A DNA stretch of 64,000 bases from Phytohabitans sp037414955. Its GTDB lineage: Bacteria > Actinomycetota > Actinomycetes > Mycobacteriales > Micromonosporaceae. The notes under the pieces are model-generated. The model saw only the letters and a program-made list of their open reading frames with translations. It was not told the DNA's origin and did no database searches. The position numbers and the translations under genes are program-made. Below, piece by piece: positions 50,344-59,420 of the stretch (position 1 is the stretch's first letter; each line of letters starts with the position of its first letter). The stretch is taken from assembly GCA_037414955.1 (NCBI GenBank), contig JBBEWH010000048.1, positions 1-64,000 of the forward strand, in the 5' to 3' direction.

Positions 50344-51452
50344 GGCGACACCGCCAGGAACTGGAGCCGGTGGTCTGACAGGCCGGCGGGGTCGACGAAG
50401 TCGTACCGGTGCACGGTCATCCCCGGCGAGACCAGCGCCCAGTCCAGCCGCCACCAGCGCGGGAACGAGCCGTCCGCGGGCCAGGACGCGAGGTACGGCG
50501 CGCCACTCGCGGCGGCCGCGTCGCGCAGCCCCGCGGGGAACGCCTGCCGCTCCCCCATCGCCGGCGTGGTGTTCATGTCACCGACCACCAGCACCGGACC
50601 GTCGTTGGTGGACACGTCGGCGGCCAGCGCGCGCAGGTGCGGCCCCCGTTCGGCGTCCAGGTCCCGGATGGTGTCCCAGAAGGACCGGCTGAGCGGGCCA
50701 GGGCCGCCGATCCAGATCGGCGTCGTCACGTGCACGTTGTAGACGGACAGCACGCCGTCGCCGACGCGCAGGTCGGTGCGCAACGCCTTGTGCCGCCAGA
50801 ACTCCGGGAAGTCGGTGTCGGCCGGCGGGGGCGGCGCGCCGGGTGCGTCGAGCGCGCGCTGATCGACGATCGGGTACCGGGACAGCGTCACCAGTTCGCC
50901 GGCCACCGCGATGTCGTAGCCGGGCAGTTCGGCGCGCAGCCGGTCGACCTCGTCGATCCGCACCGGCACGTCGGCCGGGTAGTTCAGGTACTCCTGCAAC
51001 AGGTACACGTCGGCGTGCTGCGCCCGGAGCAGGTCGTAGAAGTCAGCGGTCTCGCCGGCCTCGTGCCAGTATCCGGTGTTCCACGCGACCACCCGGAGCG
51101 CGCCGGGCGGCACCGGACCGCCGCCGGTGAGCATCCCGGTGGCGTTGACGCCGGCCAGGCTCGTCCCGATGGCGAGGGCGCCGGCGGCCAGCACCGCCGC
51201 GGGCCGGCGGGACCGCCGGCAGGGCACCGCCGCCAGCGCCAGCAGCACGGGAATCACCAGGAAGGCGGGCGGGGGCACCAGATCGGCCGGTCGCCACCAC
51301 CAGACCCGGCCGCTGACCAGCAGGTGAACGACGACGAACAGCAGCCACAGGGCCGGTGCGCCGATGAGCAGCCGGCGCAGCACCGGACGCCAGTCTCTCT
51401 TGGTGTCCACTGTCGCCATGTCGGGCAAGGTAGCGGCGGCGGTGGCCGTCAC
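50340..51452 (-). CDS. Membrane EEP-family phosphatase within the glycan cluster
   Basis: The 370-residue protein has three N-terminal helices (about 27-48, 58-76, 83-105) and an EEP domain with RVVAWNTGYWHEA, VYLLQEYLNYPAD, VVGDMNTTPAM, WALVSPGM and GLSDHRLQFLAV, retaining the metal and phosphate ligands. The layout matches VanJ-like lipid-phosphate phosphatases. Lying between glycosyltransferases and near a decaprenyl-phosphate phosphoribosyltransferase, it could remove the 5-phosphate from a lipid-linked phosphoribose or recycle the lipid carrier (inference). The GTG start overlaps the upstream GT2 stop. Confidence 0.85.
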   Translation of the reverse strand: MTATAAATLPDMATVDTKRDWRPVLRRLLIGAPALWLLFVVVHLLVSGRVWWWRPADLVPPPAFLVIPVLLALAAVPCRRSRRPAAVLAAGALAIGTSLAGVNATGMLTGGGPVPPGALRVVAWNTGYWHEAGETADFYDLLRAQHADVYLLQEYLNYPADVPVRIDEVDRLRAELPGYDIAVAGELVTLSRYPIVDQRALDAPGAPPPPADTDFPEFWRHKALRTDLRVGDGVLSVYNVHVTTPIWIGGPGPLSRSFWDTIRDLDAERGPHLRALAADVSTNDGPVLVVGDMNTTPAMGERQAFPAGLRDAAAASGAPYLASWPADGSFPRWWRLDWALVSPGMTVHRYDFVDPAGLSDHRLQFLAVSP

Positions 51453-52480
51453 GCCACCACCTCCCGCGGGAAGGAGTTGTCGTACAGCCGGCGGAACGGC
51501 CGGGACGCCGCCCACTGCAGGACGCCCACCCCGACGCCGGTCGCGATCGTCACGTTGACCAGGAAGTGGGTGGCGGCGAAGGAGAGCAGGTATCCGGTGC
51601 CCCGGCGGCGCCGCACGAAGCCGTACATGCCCCGGTCGGCGGCCACCGACGCGGCGAGCAGGACGGCCGGCGCGAGCAGCCACGCCGGACCGAAGGCCAG
51701 CGGCAGGGCCAGCGCCGGGAGCGCGGCCAGGGCGGCGAGGCTGCCCCAGGCGCGCGAGGCCGTCTCGAAGCCCTTCGCGAACTTGCGGGCCCGGGCGTAC
51801 AGCGGCACCCGCAGCCGGGCCCGGTGGAAGAGCTTGCGCAGCAACGGCCGCAGCGCGTGGTCGTGGTCGTGGCGGCCGCGCACCGCGCTCGTCAGCCGCA
51901 CCCGGTACCGCCGCGACAGCCGGTACCCGTAGTCGACCTCCTCGGTCTGCGTCAGCCCCTCGTTGAACGGGCCGACGTCCTCGTACACCGCGCGTGGCAC
52001 CGCCAGCATCGCCGGGAACAGCACGGTGATGTCGCCCTCGCTGCTGGCTGACCAGTAGTGGTACTGGAGTCCCCGGTACCGGGCCACCCAGGTGTCGTGC
52101 AGCAGCGGCTCCGGCTCCTCCAACCCGCACACCGCGCCGACGCCCGGCTCGGCGCGCAGCACGTCGACCGCCCGCGCGACCGCGTCCGGCGCCATCGCGA
52201 CGTCGGAGTCCACGTAGAACAGGATGTCGCCGAAGGTGTGCGCCGCGCCCACGTTACGGGCGCGGGCGCACCCTCCGTTGTCGGCGAGCCGGACCACCCG
52301 TACGCCCAGCGCTTCGGCGACCGCCACCGAGTCGTCGGTGCTGGCGTCGTCGACGACCACCACCTCGAGGTTCGGGTAGGTCTGTGCCTGGATCCCGCGC
52401 AGGCACACCGCTAGCGACTCGGCGTAGTTGTAGTTCGGCACGACGACCGACACGAGCGGGGTCTCCGCCGCGGTGTCCAC
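51449..52480 (-). CDS. GT2-family glycosyltransferase with C-terminal membrane helices
   Basis: The 343-residue protein has VSVVVPNYNYAESLAVCLRG, VVVVDDASTDDSVAVAEALG, CARARNVGAAHTFGD, FYVDSDVAM (DxD) and GPFNEGLTQTEEVDYGYRLS, then GRHDHDHALRPLLRKLFHRA and about three helices (about 255-325). It is a close paralog of the next gene (52481) with the same order of motifs, a product of tandem duplication. GTG at 52480 directly abuts the upstream stop. Sugar specificity is unknown. Confidence 0.92.
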   Translation of the reverse strand: MDTAAETPLVSVVVPNYNYAESLAVCLRGIQAQTYPNLEVVVVDDASTDDSVAVAEALGVRVVRLADNGGCARARNVGAAHTFGDILFYVDSDVAMAPDAVARAVDVLRAEPGVGAVCGLEEPEPLLHDTWVARYRGLQYHYWSASSEGDITVLFPAMLAVPRAVYEDVGPFNEGLTQTEEVDYGYRLSRRYRVRLTSAVRGRHDHDHALRPLLRKLFHRARLRVPLYARARKFAKGFETASRAWGSLAALAALPALALPLAFGPAWLLAPAVLLAASVAADRGMYGFVRRRRGTGYLLSFAATHFLVNVTIATGVGVGVLQWAASRPFRRLYDNSFPREVVA

Positions 52481-53488
52481 TCAGGCCACCCCCGCCGGAC
52501 GCTCGTAGAGGCGGCGGAATCGGGGCGACGTCAGCCAGCCGACGAGTCCCGCCACGGCGGCGGTCGCCAGCACGAGGTTGAGAAACAGGTGCATCGCGAC
52601 GAAGTAGGCGATGAACAGCGGGCCGCGGCGGGCGGCCACGAACCGGTACATCGGCCAGTCACAGCTGAGATAGCACGCGAACACGACGACGGGCACCACG
52701 CTCCAGATCGGACCGAACAGGAATGGCAGCGCCACCGCGAGCACCGTGAACAGCGCCGCCACGCTGCCCCAGGCGCGCGGCCCGCTGCTGAGCCCGCCCG
52801 GAAACGTCGGCTTCCGGGCGTACATCGGGATGTGCAGCATCGCGCGGGTGAACACCTTGCGCACCAGTTCCCGCAGGTCGTGGTCGTGGTCGTGGATACC
52901 GCGCACGGCGGGTGTGAGCAGGATCTGGTACCGCTCCGCCAGCCGGAAGCCGTAGTCGGCGTTCTCCGTCTCGCGCAGCCGCGGGTTGAACGGACCGATC
53001 TCCGCGAAGACCTCCGCCCGCATCGCCAGCAAGGCCGTGTAGAGCGTCCGGATGCGGCCCTCGTCGGCGATCAGCCAGTAGGACTGTTGCAGGCACCGGT
53101 ACTCCTCCAGGAGGCTGTCCCGGATCAGCGGCACCGGGTCGTAGTTGCCGCACACCGCGCCCAGCTCCGGGTCGGACCGCAGCAGCGCGACCGCGTTGGC
53201 GACCGCGTCCCGCTTCGCCGCGACGTCGGAGTCCACGAAGAACAGGATCTCGCCGCTGGCGTGCGCGGCGCCGAGGTTGCGCGCGACCGCCGGCCCGCCG
53301 TTCTCCGGGGTGCGCACCACCCGCACGCCGAACGACTCGGCCACCGCGACCGAGTCGTCGGTGCTCTGGTCGTCGACGACGATGATCTCCAGGTTGGGGT
53401 ATGTCTGGGCGCGCAGCGCGGTGAGACACAGCCGCAGCGCGCGGGCGTAGTTGTAGTTCGGCACGATGACCGAGACCAGCGGGTCCAT
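52481..53488 (-). CDS. GT2-family glycosyltransferase with C-terminal membrane helices
   Basis: The 335-residue protein is a paralog of the 51449 gene: VSVIVPNYNYARALRLCLTA, IIVVDDQSTDDSVAVAESFG, PAVARNLGAAHASGE, FFVDSDVAAK, GPFNPRLRETENADYGFRLA and GIHDHDHDLRELVRKVFTRA, ending in three helices and the shared SPRFRRLYE. Two adjacent paralogs suggest successive addition of similar sugars. ATG at 53488 or GTG at 53491 could start translation. Confidence 0.92.
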   Translation of the reverse strand: MDPLVSVIVPNYNYARALRLCLTALRAQTYPNLEIIVVDDQSTDDSVAVAESFGVRVVRTPENGGPAVARNLGAAHASGEILFFVDSDVAAKRDAVANAVALLRSDPELGAVCGNYDPVPLIRDSLLEEYRCLQQSYWLIADEGRIRTLYTALLAMRAEVFAEIGPFNPRLRETENADYGFRLAERYQILLTPAVRGIHDHDHDLRELVRKVFTRAMLHIPMYARKPTFPGGLSSGPRAWGSVAALFTVLAVALPFLFGPIWSVVPVVVFACYLSCDWPMYRFVAARRGPLFIAYFVAMHLFLNLVLATAAVAGLVGWLTSPRFRRLYERPAGVA

Positions 53489-53524
53489 CACTCTCTCTTT
53501 CTGCGTCGGGGCTGTGTCGGCAGG

Positions 53525-54469
53525 TCAGGCATCCGGCGCGGCCACGAGGGCGAAGACGACGGCCGCGGTGAGGAGGATGGCGTCGGCGACGATCAGCCGA
53601 TCGCGGAACAGCGTGCGGACCGGGTCGCCGCCGCGCCGCCCCACCAGCACCGACTGGAGGTAGCGGAACACGCCGAACAGCACGAGCGGCGCGGCGACCG
53701 CCGACAGTCCGGTCTGGTAGCCACCGACCGGGGCGTCGAACCGGAGGTACAGCAGGAAGGTCAGCACCGTGAGGATGGCGTTCACGGCGAGCAGCTGGTC
53801 GGCGAACGCGACGTTGTAGCCGCGCAGGGCCGGGCGGTGCGCCACCCCGGCGATCGAGAGCTCGTGCCGGCGCTTGCCGACGAGCACCACGAGGCACGCG
53901 GTCAGCACGGTGACCAGAAGCCAGCCGGAGAGCGCGCTGCCGGTCGCGGCGTGGCCCTGCAGCACCCGCAGGCCGAACCCGGCCGCCACCACGCAGACGT
54001 CCAGCAGCGGCACGTGTTTGAGCCAGCGGCTGTACGCGAAGTTCAGCGCCACGTAGGCGTACAGCGGCCACCACGACAGCGCGGGACCGGCGACCACCGC
54101 GCCGCACAGCGCGGCGGCGATCGTCGCCGCGTAGATCCGCGCGGCGGGCAGCGAGATCCGGCCCTGGGCCAGCGGCCGCCAGCGCTTGACCGGGTGGTCC
54201 CGGTCGCGCGCGTGGTCGGAGATGTCGTTGACGACGTACACCAGCGACGACGCCAGGCAGAACACGATTACCGCCCAGCCGGTACGCAGCACGGTGCCGG
54301 CCGTCCACTCCGGAGCGCTGGCCAGCGCGAGCGGGATCACCAGGATGTTCTTCGACCACTGCGGCGGCCGGGCCAGACGGATCAGATCGGCGGCGACGCG
54401 CGCCCAGCGGCGGCCACCCCGTGACGCCTCGTCAGCGGCTTCCTCGGGTACAACCTCGGTGGCGGTCAT
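53525..54469 (-). CDS. UbiA-family prenyltransferase, decaprenyl-phosphate phosphoribosyltransferase-like
   Basis: The 314-residue protein has eight to nine helices, the UbiA motif VNDISDHARDRDHPVKRWRP (NDxxDxxxD, about 83-102) and LARPPQWSKNILVIPLALAS, typical of Rv3806c-type enzymes that join decaprenyl phosphate to PRPP. Instead of the second classical Asp motif it has YSRWLKHVPLLDVCVVAAGF, as in that subgroup. The product would be a lipid-linked phosphoribose. Context with a membrane phosphatase, an epimerase, an aminotransferase and a GT87 enzyme fits lipid-pentose synthesis. Confidence 0.88.
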   Translation of the reverse strand: MTATEVVPEEAADEASRGGRRWARVAADLIRLARPPQWSKNILVIPLALASAPEWTAGTVLRTGWAVIVFCLASSLVYVVNDISDHARDRDHPVKRWRPLAQGRISLPAARIYAATIAAALCGAVVAGPALSWWPLYAYVALNFAYSRWLKHVPLLDVCVVAAGFGLRVLQGHAATGSALSGWLLVTVLTACLVVLVGKRRHELSIAGVAHRPALRGYNVAFADQLLAVNAILTVLTFLLYLRFDAPVGGYQTGLSAVAAPLVLFGVFRYLQSVLVGRRGGDPVRTLFRDRLIVADAILLTAAVVFALVAAPDA

Positions 54470-54487
54470 GGTATCCCCCTGCCTGGC

Positions 54488-55540
54488 TCAGAAAAACACC
54501 TTGGCGGCCGCGAGCACCCCTTGCCGCCACGGGTCCCGACTGGTCCGTTGCAAGGAAGGGTCCCTTCCTATCGCTTTTTGCATAGGAAGGGACCCTTCCA
54601 AGCGCTCAGTGCGCCACCACGCGAAGGTGTGCAGGATGGCGTCGCGGTTGGCGTAGCGGGGCGCGAAGCCGAGTCGCTCCCGGGCCTTGCTGATATCCAC
54701 ATAGGAATCGGCCATGAGCTTGTGCAGGAGCCGGCCGTAGACCGGCGACAGGCGGGAGCGCTCCAGCAGGCCGAGCGCGGCGCGGGCCGGCCGCGCCGGC
54801 AGGCCGACCACCCGCTTGCCGTGGCCAGCGGCGTCGAGGACCACCTGGAAGTCCTCGCGCAGCGTGCCGAACTCGGCGGCCGCGATGTTGTACGTGTCGC
54901 CGGCCACCCCGCCGGGCGCCCGCAGCGCCACCGTCACGGCGTCCACGAGGTCGGTGACGTGCAGCATCTGGATCCGCACGCTGCCGTCGCCCAGCACCGG
55001 GAAGTTGCGGCCCTCCTCGGCCCACTGGAACAGCATCGAGAACAGACCCATCCGGCCTGGCCCGAGGAACGTCTTGGGCCGCAGCACCGCCACCACCATG
55101 CCGTCGGCGCGGTGGTCGATCGCGATCCGCTCGGCCTCGACCTTGGCCCGGCTGTACGGGTCCACCGGCGCGTACGGGTGGTCCTCCGGCGTCGGCACCT
55201 GGGTGGGCAGCCCGTAGACGGCGGTCGAGGAGATGTACACGACCCTAGGGACGCCGGCGGCCCGCGCCGCCGCGAACACCGCCCGGGTGCCGTCGACGGT
55301 GATCGCCCGGATCTGGTCGACCGGATAGCTGGGCAGCGCGGCGGCACAGTGGACAAGCGCGTCGGCGTCCCGCAGCGCGCCGAGGGCGGCCGGGTCCCGG
55401 ACGTCGCCGACCACGTGCCGATAGCCGGGCCGGTCGGGCGCCGGCCGCAGGTCCACGCCGACCACCTCGTCGCCGTCGCCGGTCAGCCGGGCGACCACCG
55501 CCGAGCCGAGCATGCCGGCCGCACCGGTCACCACGGTCAC
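54488..55540 (-). CDS. NAD-dependent epimerase/dehydratase (extended SDR) with repeat-derived insert
   Basis: The 350-residue protein has the Rossmann start VTVVTGAAGMLGSAVVARL, VHCAAALPSYPVD, SSTAVYG, catalytic YSRAK (Tyr and Lys), VLRPKTFLGPG and MLHVTDLVDAV. It resembles sugar-nucleotide or lipid-sugar epimerases; the substrate is unknown. GTG at 55540 overlaps the aminotransferase stop. Residues 313-330 (LEGSLPMQKAIGRDPSLQ) are the translated family C palindrome, followed by a 20-residue tail, so the C-terminus contains foreign sequence. Confidence 0.88.
   Translation of the reverse strand: MTVVTGAAGMLGSAVVARLTGDGDEVVGVDLRPAPDRPGYRHVVGDVRDPAALGALRDADALVHCAAALPSYPVDQIRAITVDGTRAVFAAARAAGVPRVVYISSTAVYGLPTQVPTPEDHPYAPVDPYSRAKVEAERIAIDHRADGMVVAVLRPKTFLGPGRMGLFSMLFQWAEEGRNFPVLGDGSVRIQMLHVTDLVDAVTVALRAPGGVAGDTYNIAAAEFGTLREDFQVVLDAAGHGKRVVGLPARPARAALGLLERSRLSPVYGRLLHKLMADSYVDISKARERLGFAPRYANRDAILHTFAWWRTERLEGSLPMQKAIGRDPSLQRTSRDPWRQGVLAAAKVFF
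54551..54602. repeat. Family C palindrome, copy C2, inside a coding sequence
   Basis: Outer arms CAAGGAAGGGTCCCTTCCTA and TAGGAAGGGACCCTTCCAAG around TCGCTTTTTGCA. It is the reverse-oriented counterpart of copy C1 (4275-4325) with the same central AAAAGCGATA. It is read in frame in the epimerase gene. Confidence 0.93.
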
Positions 55541-56952
55541 CACAGCGAGGTCACCTTCTGCGCGACGAACCGGGTGAGCAGCCGGGTGAGCCCTTGGCCG
55601 AGCACCGCGTCGAGGCTGTCCAGGAAGTACTCCACCTGGTCCGGCGTCACCACCAGCGGCGGCCCCACGATGAGCGGGTGGTCGCCGTTGAGCGCGTAGT
55701 ACGAGTAGATGTCGTGGTCGTGGTAGAGCGCGTTGACCACCGCGGCGGTGACCAGCTTGGTGCGCAGCCGGGGATCCTTGGCCAGGCCGCCGGGGGCGAG
55801 CTTCGCGGCGAGGTCCAGCACCCGGGGCCCGCCGTCGATGGCCACGCCCCACAGCGCGCCGGCGCCGGCCACCCGCGCCACCGCGTCCGGGTGCTGCTTG
55901 GCGATCCGCTGCAACCCGGGGCCGAGTAGCTCCTCGATCTGCCGGGCCCGCCCGGGGTAGTCGTCCTCCACGGCGATGTTGACCGCCTCGATCGCGGTGA
56001 CGCACTCCTCGCCGAACCCGTAGTACGTCGTGGACGTCGAGTGCAGCAACGCGTCCGTGGCGTTGTCGTACGCCTGGCGGAACACCGGTTCCCGGGCGAC
56101 GAACGCGGAGATCGACGACTTGCCGCCGCCGAACGACTTCGACGTCGTCAGCACGTCGGGCAGCAGGCCGGGGTACCGCATGAAGTAGAAGAGGCTGCCG
56201 GTCTTGCCCCAGCCGGTGTAGATCTCGTCGAAGACCAGCACGATGTCCTCGGCCGTGCACAGCTCGCGCAGCCCGCGCAGGAACTCCTCGGAGCACCACC
56301 GCACCGTCGACGCGCTGAACGGCTCGATCAGGATGGCGTACACGTCGCCGCGGTGCGCGGCCACGGCGGCGCGTACCGAGTCCAGGTCGCCGTACGTGAA
56401 CGGAACCACCCCGGACAGGCCCGGGAACCGGAACTGCCGGCTCCCCGCGCCGGTGAGGCTGCCGGAGCCGAGCAGCTTGCCGTGGAAGCTGATGTCGGCG
56501 TGCAGGATCGTCTTCCGGGTCCCGCCGTGGTACTTGTACGCGAGCTTGACCGCCCCCTCCACCGCCTCGGCGCCGGAGTTGGGCAGAAACGACATGGAAA
56601 GGTCGCCGGGCAGGAGTTGGGCGAGATTATGGCCAAGTGCGGCCACATAGGGGGAGAAGTAGGTCTTGTGTACCTCCATCCGCCGCCGCCCGGCGAACCG
56701 CTGCCGCACCGCCAGGATGCGCGGGTGGTTGTGCCCGTGGTTGAGCACCCCCACGCCGCCGGTGAAGTCGAGGATCCGGCGGCCGTCCCGCAGGTAGAGG
56801 TACGGGCCCTCGGCGTGGTCGACGAGCTCCCGCCCGAATCCGAACGAGGTCATCAGCCGCACTTGGCTGCGGTTGACGTACTGGCGGTACAGGTCGTGCA
56901 CCCGGCCGACCGGCAGTTCGTCGCAGTCGTCGACCGTCAGGAGCTTCGACAT
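55537..56952 (-). CDS. Class III PLP-dependent aminotransferase
   Basis: The 471-residue fold-type I enzyme has FGFGRELVDHAEGPYLYLRD, DFTGGVGVLNHGHNHPRIL, FLPNSGAEAVEGAVKLAYKY, ISFHGKLLGSGSLTG, VFDEIYTGWGKTG and the PLP lysine in LTTSKSFGGGKSSISA, ending YALNGDHPLIVGPPLVVTPDQV. The substrate cannot be told. In the cluster it may aminate a keto-sugar made by the adjacent epimerase, or act on another keto group. It starts the minus-strand operon, divergent from the GT2 gene at 57103. Confidence 0.92.
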   Translation of the reverse strand: MSKLLTVDDCDELPVGRVHDLYRQYVNRSQVRLMTSFGFGRELVDHAEGPYLYLRDGRRILDFTGGVGVLNHGHNHPRILAVRQRFAGRRRMEVHKTYFSPYVAALGHNLAQLLPGDLSMSFLPNSGAEAVEGAVKLAYKYHGGTRKTILHADISFHGKLLGSGSLTGAGSRQFRFPGLSGVVPFTYGDLDSVRAAVAAHRGDVYAILIEPFSASTVRWCSEEFLRGLRELCTAEDIVLVFDEIYTGWGKTGSLFYFMRYPGLLPDVLTTSKSFGGGKSSISAFVAREPVFRQAYDNATDALLHSTSTTYYGFGEECVTAIEAVNIAVEDDYPGRARQIEELLGPGLQRIAKQHPDAVARVAGAGALWGVAIDGGPRVLDLAAKLAPGGLAKDPRLRTKLVTAAVVNALYHDHDIYSYYALNGDHPLIVGPPLVVTPDQVEYFLDSLDAVLGQGLTRLLTRFVAQKVTSLW

Positions 56953-57102
56953 ATGTGCACCCTTCGTCAGTGACCGAGATGGATTCTTCGGGCGACGACT
57001 GGACAGGCTCTGGACAGGTAGTTGACAACGACTGAACCGGCCGCTGACGTGCCTGTCGCGGCCCCGCTCCGCCGGTTAGCGTGATCGCCGAGGTGGTGAT
57101 GT

Positions 57103-58134
57103 GTGCCCATGGGTCGATCTATTTCGGTGATCATTCCGGCCTACAACAGCGCGCGGACGCTCCGGCCCTGCCTGGCCGCGGTCTACGCGCAGACCCGCCC
57201 GCCGGACGAGGTGTTCGTGGTCGACGACGCGAGCACCGACGGCACCCGCGAGATCGCGCGGGAGTTCCCGGTGACGCTGCTCGAGCAGCCGGTCAACCAG
57301 GGTCCGGCGGCGGCCCGCAACCGCGGCATCCGCGACAGCCACGGCGACCTCCTGGTCTTCGTGGACGCCGACTGCGCGCTGTCCGCCGACGCGATCGAGA
57401 ACGCCGTCAAAATCCTCGACGAGACGCCGGACGTCGCCTGTGTCCACGGCCTGTACCTGACCGAGCCGCTGTTCGACGACGGGCCCGTCGAGGCGTACCG
57501 GCTGCTGCACAACCACTACTGGCGGCTGCGGCACGTGGGGCGGGTGCGCACGGCGATCTTCGCGGTGTGCGCGATCGAACGCGCCGTCTTCGACGACGTC
57601 GGGCTCTTCGACGAACGCCTGCGCGCCTCGGAGGACGTGGAGCTGAGCGACCGGATGGCCGACCGGTACGGCATCCTGCTGAGCGCCGCGGTGACCTGCC
57701 GGCACGACGACGACAGCCAGCTGTGGCCGTTGCTGCGCAAGCAGTTCGGCCGGTCCCAGCTGCTGATCCCGGTGGCCCTGCACGAGCGCGGTCCGGCCGG
57801 CGTGCGGGCGAACCGCCCGCTGGGCGTACTCGCGGCGGCGCTGGCAGCCGCGACGCTGCCGCTGAGCACGGCGGCCACGCTGCTGCTGGGCGCGGTGGCC
57901 GCGCCGCTGTTCGCCCTGCCGGTCGCGGGCACCGTCCTCTTCGCACTGGCCGACCCCGGGCTGGCGGCCTTCGTGCGGCGGCACCGCGGCCCGGCGTTCC
58001 TCGCCTTCTTCCTGGCGGTGCACTTCCTGGTGCAACTCGCGGTGGTGACGGGCGCGGTGGTCGGTGGGCTCCGCTACCTGGTGCGGCGCGACCTCGGCCC
58101 CAGCCACGCGGTCCGGGCGCGGGCGGCGCGATGA
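57103..58134 (+). CDS. GT2-family glycosyltransferase with C-terminal membrane helices
   Basis: The 343-residue protein has ISVIIPAYNSARTLRPCLAA, VFVVDDASTDGTREIAREFP, NQGPAAARNRGIRDSHGDLL, VFVDADCAL as DxD, VGLFDERLRASEDVELSDRM and CRHDDDSQLWPLLRKQFGRS, then three helices (about 235-325). It most resembles the GT2 at 49339. AGGTGG lies six bases before GTG 57103; ATG 57109 is possible. It starts the plus-strand half of the cluster and overlaps the deacetylase gene (ATGA). Confidence 0.92.
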   Translation: MPMGRSISVIIPAYNSARTLRPCLAAVYAQTRPPDEVFVVDDASTDGTREIAREFPVTLLEQPVNQGPAAARNRGIRDSHGDLLVFVDADCALSADAIENAVKILDETPDVACVHGLYLTEPLFDDGPVEAYRLLHNHYWRLRHVGRVRTAIFAVCAIERAVFDDVGLFDERLRASEDVELSDRMADRYGILLSAAVTCRHDDDSQLWPLLRKQFGRSQLLIPVALHERGPAGVRANRPLGVLAAALAAATLPLSTAATLLLGAVAAPLFALPVAGTVLFALADPGLAAFVRRHRGPAFLAFFLAVHFLVQLAVVTGAVVGGLRYLVRRDLGPSHAVRARAAR

Positions 58135-58823
58135 GGGCGCTCCCCTGGGTGTGGGCGCGTTCGCTGGAGTGCGCGCTGCTGGGCGTCCGCGCCTACCGGC
58201 GGCGCCGGCCGGGCGCCGGCCACGGGCCGGTGCTCACCGCCGGTCGGGGACCCGTGTTCACCGCCGACGGCGGCGCCGTCGCGCTCACCGTGGACGACGG
58301 TCCGGATCCACGGTGGACACCACAACTGCTCGACGTGCTGGCGCGGCACCGCGTACCGGCGACGTTCTTTCTCATCGGCGCCCGCGCGGCCGAGCACCCG
58401 CGACTCGCCCGCCGGGTCGCGGACGCCGGGCACACGGTCGGCAACCACTCGATGCGCCACCCGCAGCCGTTCGCGGCGCTGGACCGGGCCCGGGTGCGCG
58501 CGGAGATCCGCGAGGCGCAGGACCGGATCGCCGACGCCGTCGGCACCGCCCCGCGGCTGTTCCGGGCCCCCGGCGGCGGGTGGTCGCCGCGCGTCCTCGG
58601 CATCGCCGCCGACCACGGGCTGACCTCAGTGGACTGGACGGTCAACCCCAGCGACTGGAAGGAACCGGGGATTCCGCACATCACCCGGGTGCTGTCCCGC
58701 ACCGGCCCCGGCCACGTGGTGCTGTGCCACGACGGCGGTGGCGACCGATCCCAGACCGTCGCCGCGCTGGACGCGGTGCTGCCGGTGCTGAAGCACCGCG
58801 GTTTGCGTTTCGTCGAACTGTGA
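58131..58823 (+). CDS. Polysaccharide deacetylase (NodB/CE4)
   Basis: Removes N-acetyl groups from amino sugars in glycans. The 230-residue protein has the CE4 motifs TVDDGPDPRWT (catalytic Asp and metal Asp), VGNHSMRHPQP (metal His pair), RLFRAPGGGWSP, DWTVNPSDW and VVLCHDGGGDRSQ. An N-terminal basic segment may be a weak membrane anchor; no clean signal peptide is seen. It is translationally coupled to the GT2 upstream and lies 10 bases before the methyltransferase. Confidence 0.93.
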   Translation: MRALPWVWARSLECALLGVRAYRRRRPGAGHGPVLTAGRGPVFTADGGAVALTVDDGPDPRWTPQLLDVLARHRVPATFFLIGARAAEHPRLARRVADAGHTVGNHSMRHPQPFAALDRARVRAEIREAQDRIADAVGTAPRLFRAPGGGWSPRVLGIAADHGLTSVDWTVNPSDWKEPGIPHITRVLSRTGPGHVVLCHDGGGDRSQTVAALDAVLPVLKHRGLRFVEL

Positions 58824-58832
58824 GGAGAACGC

Positions 58833-59420
58833 ATGGCGAACACCGTCTTCCGGACCGCTGGCCGCATCGTCAAGTGGCCGCTCACCACGCTGATCCGGCC
58901 GTACCCCCGGCTCAACGCCCGGATCTGGGACCTCCAGTACGCGCTCGGCCTCTGGTCCTATCTGGACCGTGCGGGCGGCGACAGCCTCCCGTTGGATCTG
59001 ATCGCCCGCTACGCCGACCGGCCGCGCATCCTCGACCTCGGCTGCGGCACCACCGTCAACCTGCGGCTGGCGCGGGACCGGTACCGGCACTACCACGGCG
59101 TCGACATCAGCCGCGCCGCGATCCGGCGGGCCCGGGCGCTGCGCCGGCCGGACACCTCGTTCGAGGTCGCCGACGTGCTCGCCTACCGCCCCACCGGGAC
59201 CTACGACGTGGTCCTGCTCCGCGAGGTGCTCTACTACTTCCCGCTCGAGGAGATCCCCGGCCTGCTGCATCGCCTCGCCGCGGCGCTGGCGCCGGGCGGC
59301 GTCATCATCGTGAGCCTCTACGACAGCTCCCCCGCGATCCTCGACACGCTCCGGCACTGTGGACTGACCATGGTGGACGAGCTGCCCGCCCCGCACGGCA
59401 CCACGGTCGTGCTGCGATGA
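58833..59420 (+). CDS. SAM-dependent methyltransferase
   Basis: The 195-residue class I methyltransferase has ILDLGCGTTVNLRLARDRY (motif I), the acidic loop YHGVDISRAAIRRAR, VADVLAYRP, and YDVVLLREVLYYFPLEEIPG (motif IV region). GAGGAGAACGC precedes the ATG. The N-terminal PLTTLIRPYPRLNARIWDLQ may bind the substrate. It probably methylates a sugar or lipid made by this cluster. Its stop overlaps the GT87 start (ATGA). Confidence 0.9.
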   Translation: MANTVFRTAGRIVKWPLTTLIRPYPRLNARIWDLQYALGLWSYLDRAGGDSLPLDLIARYADRPRILDLGCGTTVNLRLARDRYRHYHGVDISRAAIRRARALRRPDTSFEVADVLAYRPTGTYDVVLLREVLYYFPLEEIPGLLHRLAAALAPGGVIIVSLYDSSPAILDTLRHCGLTMVDELPAPHGTTVVLR

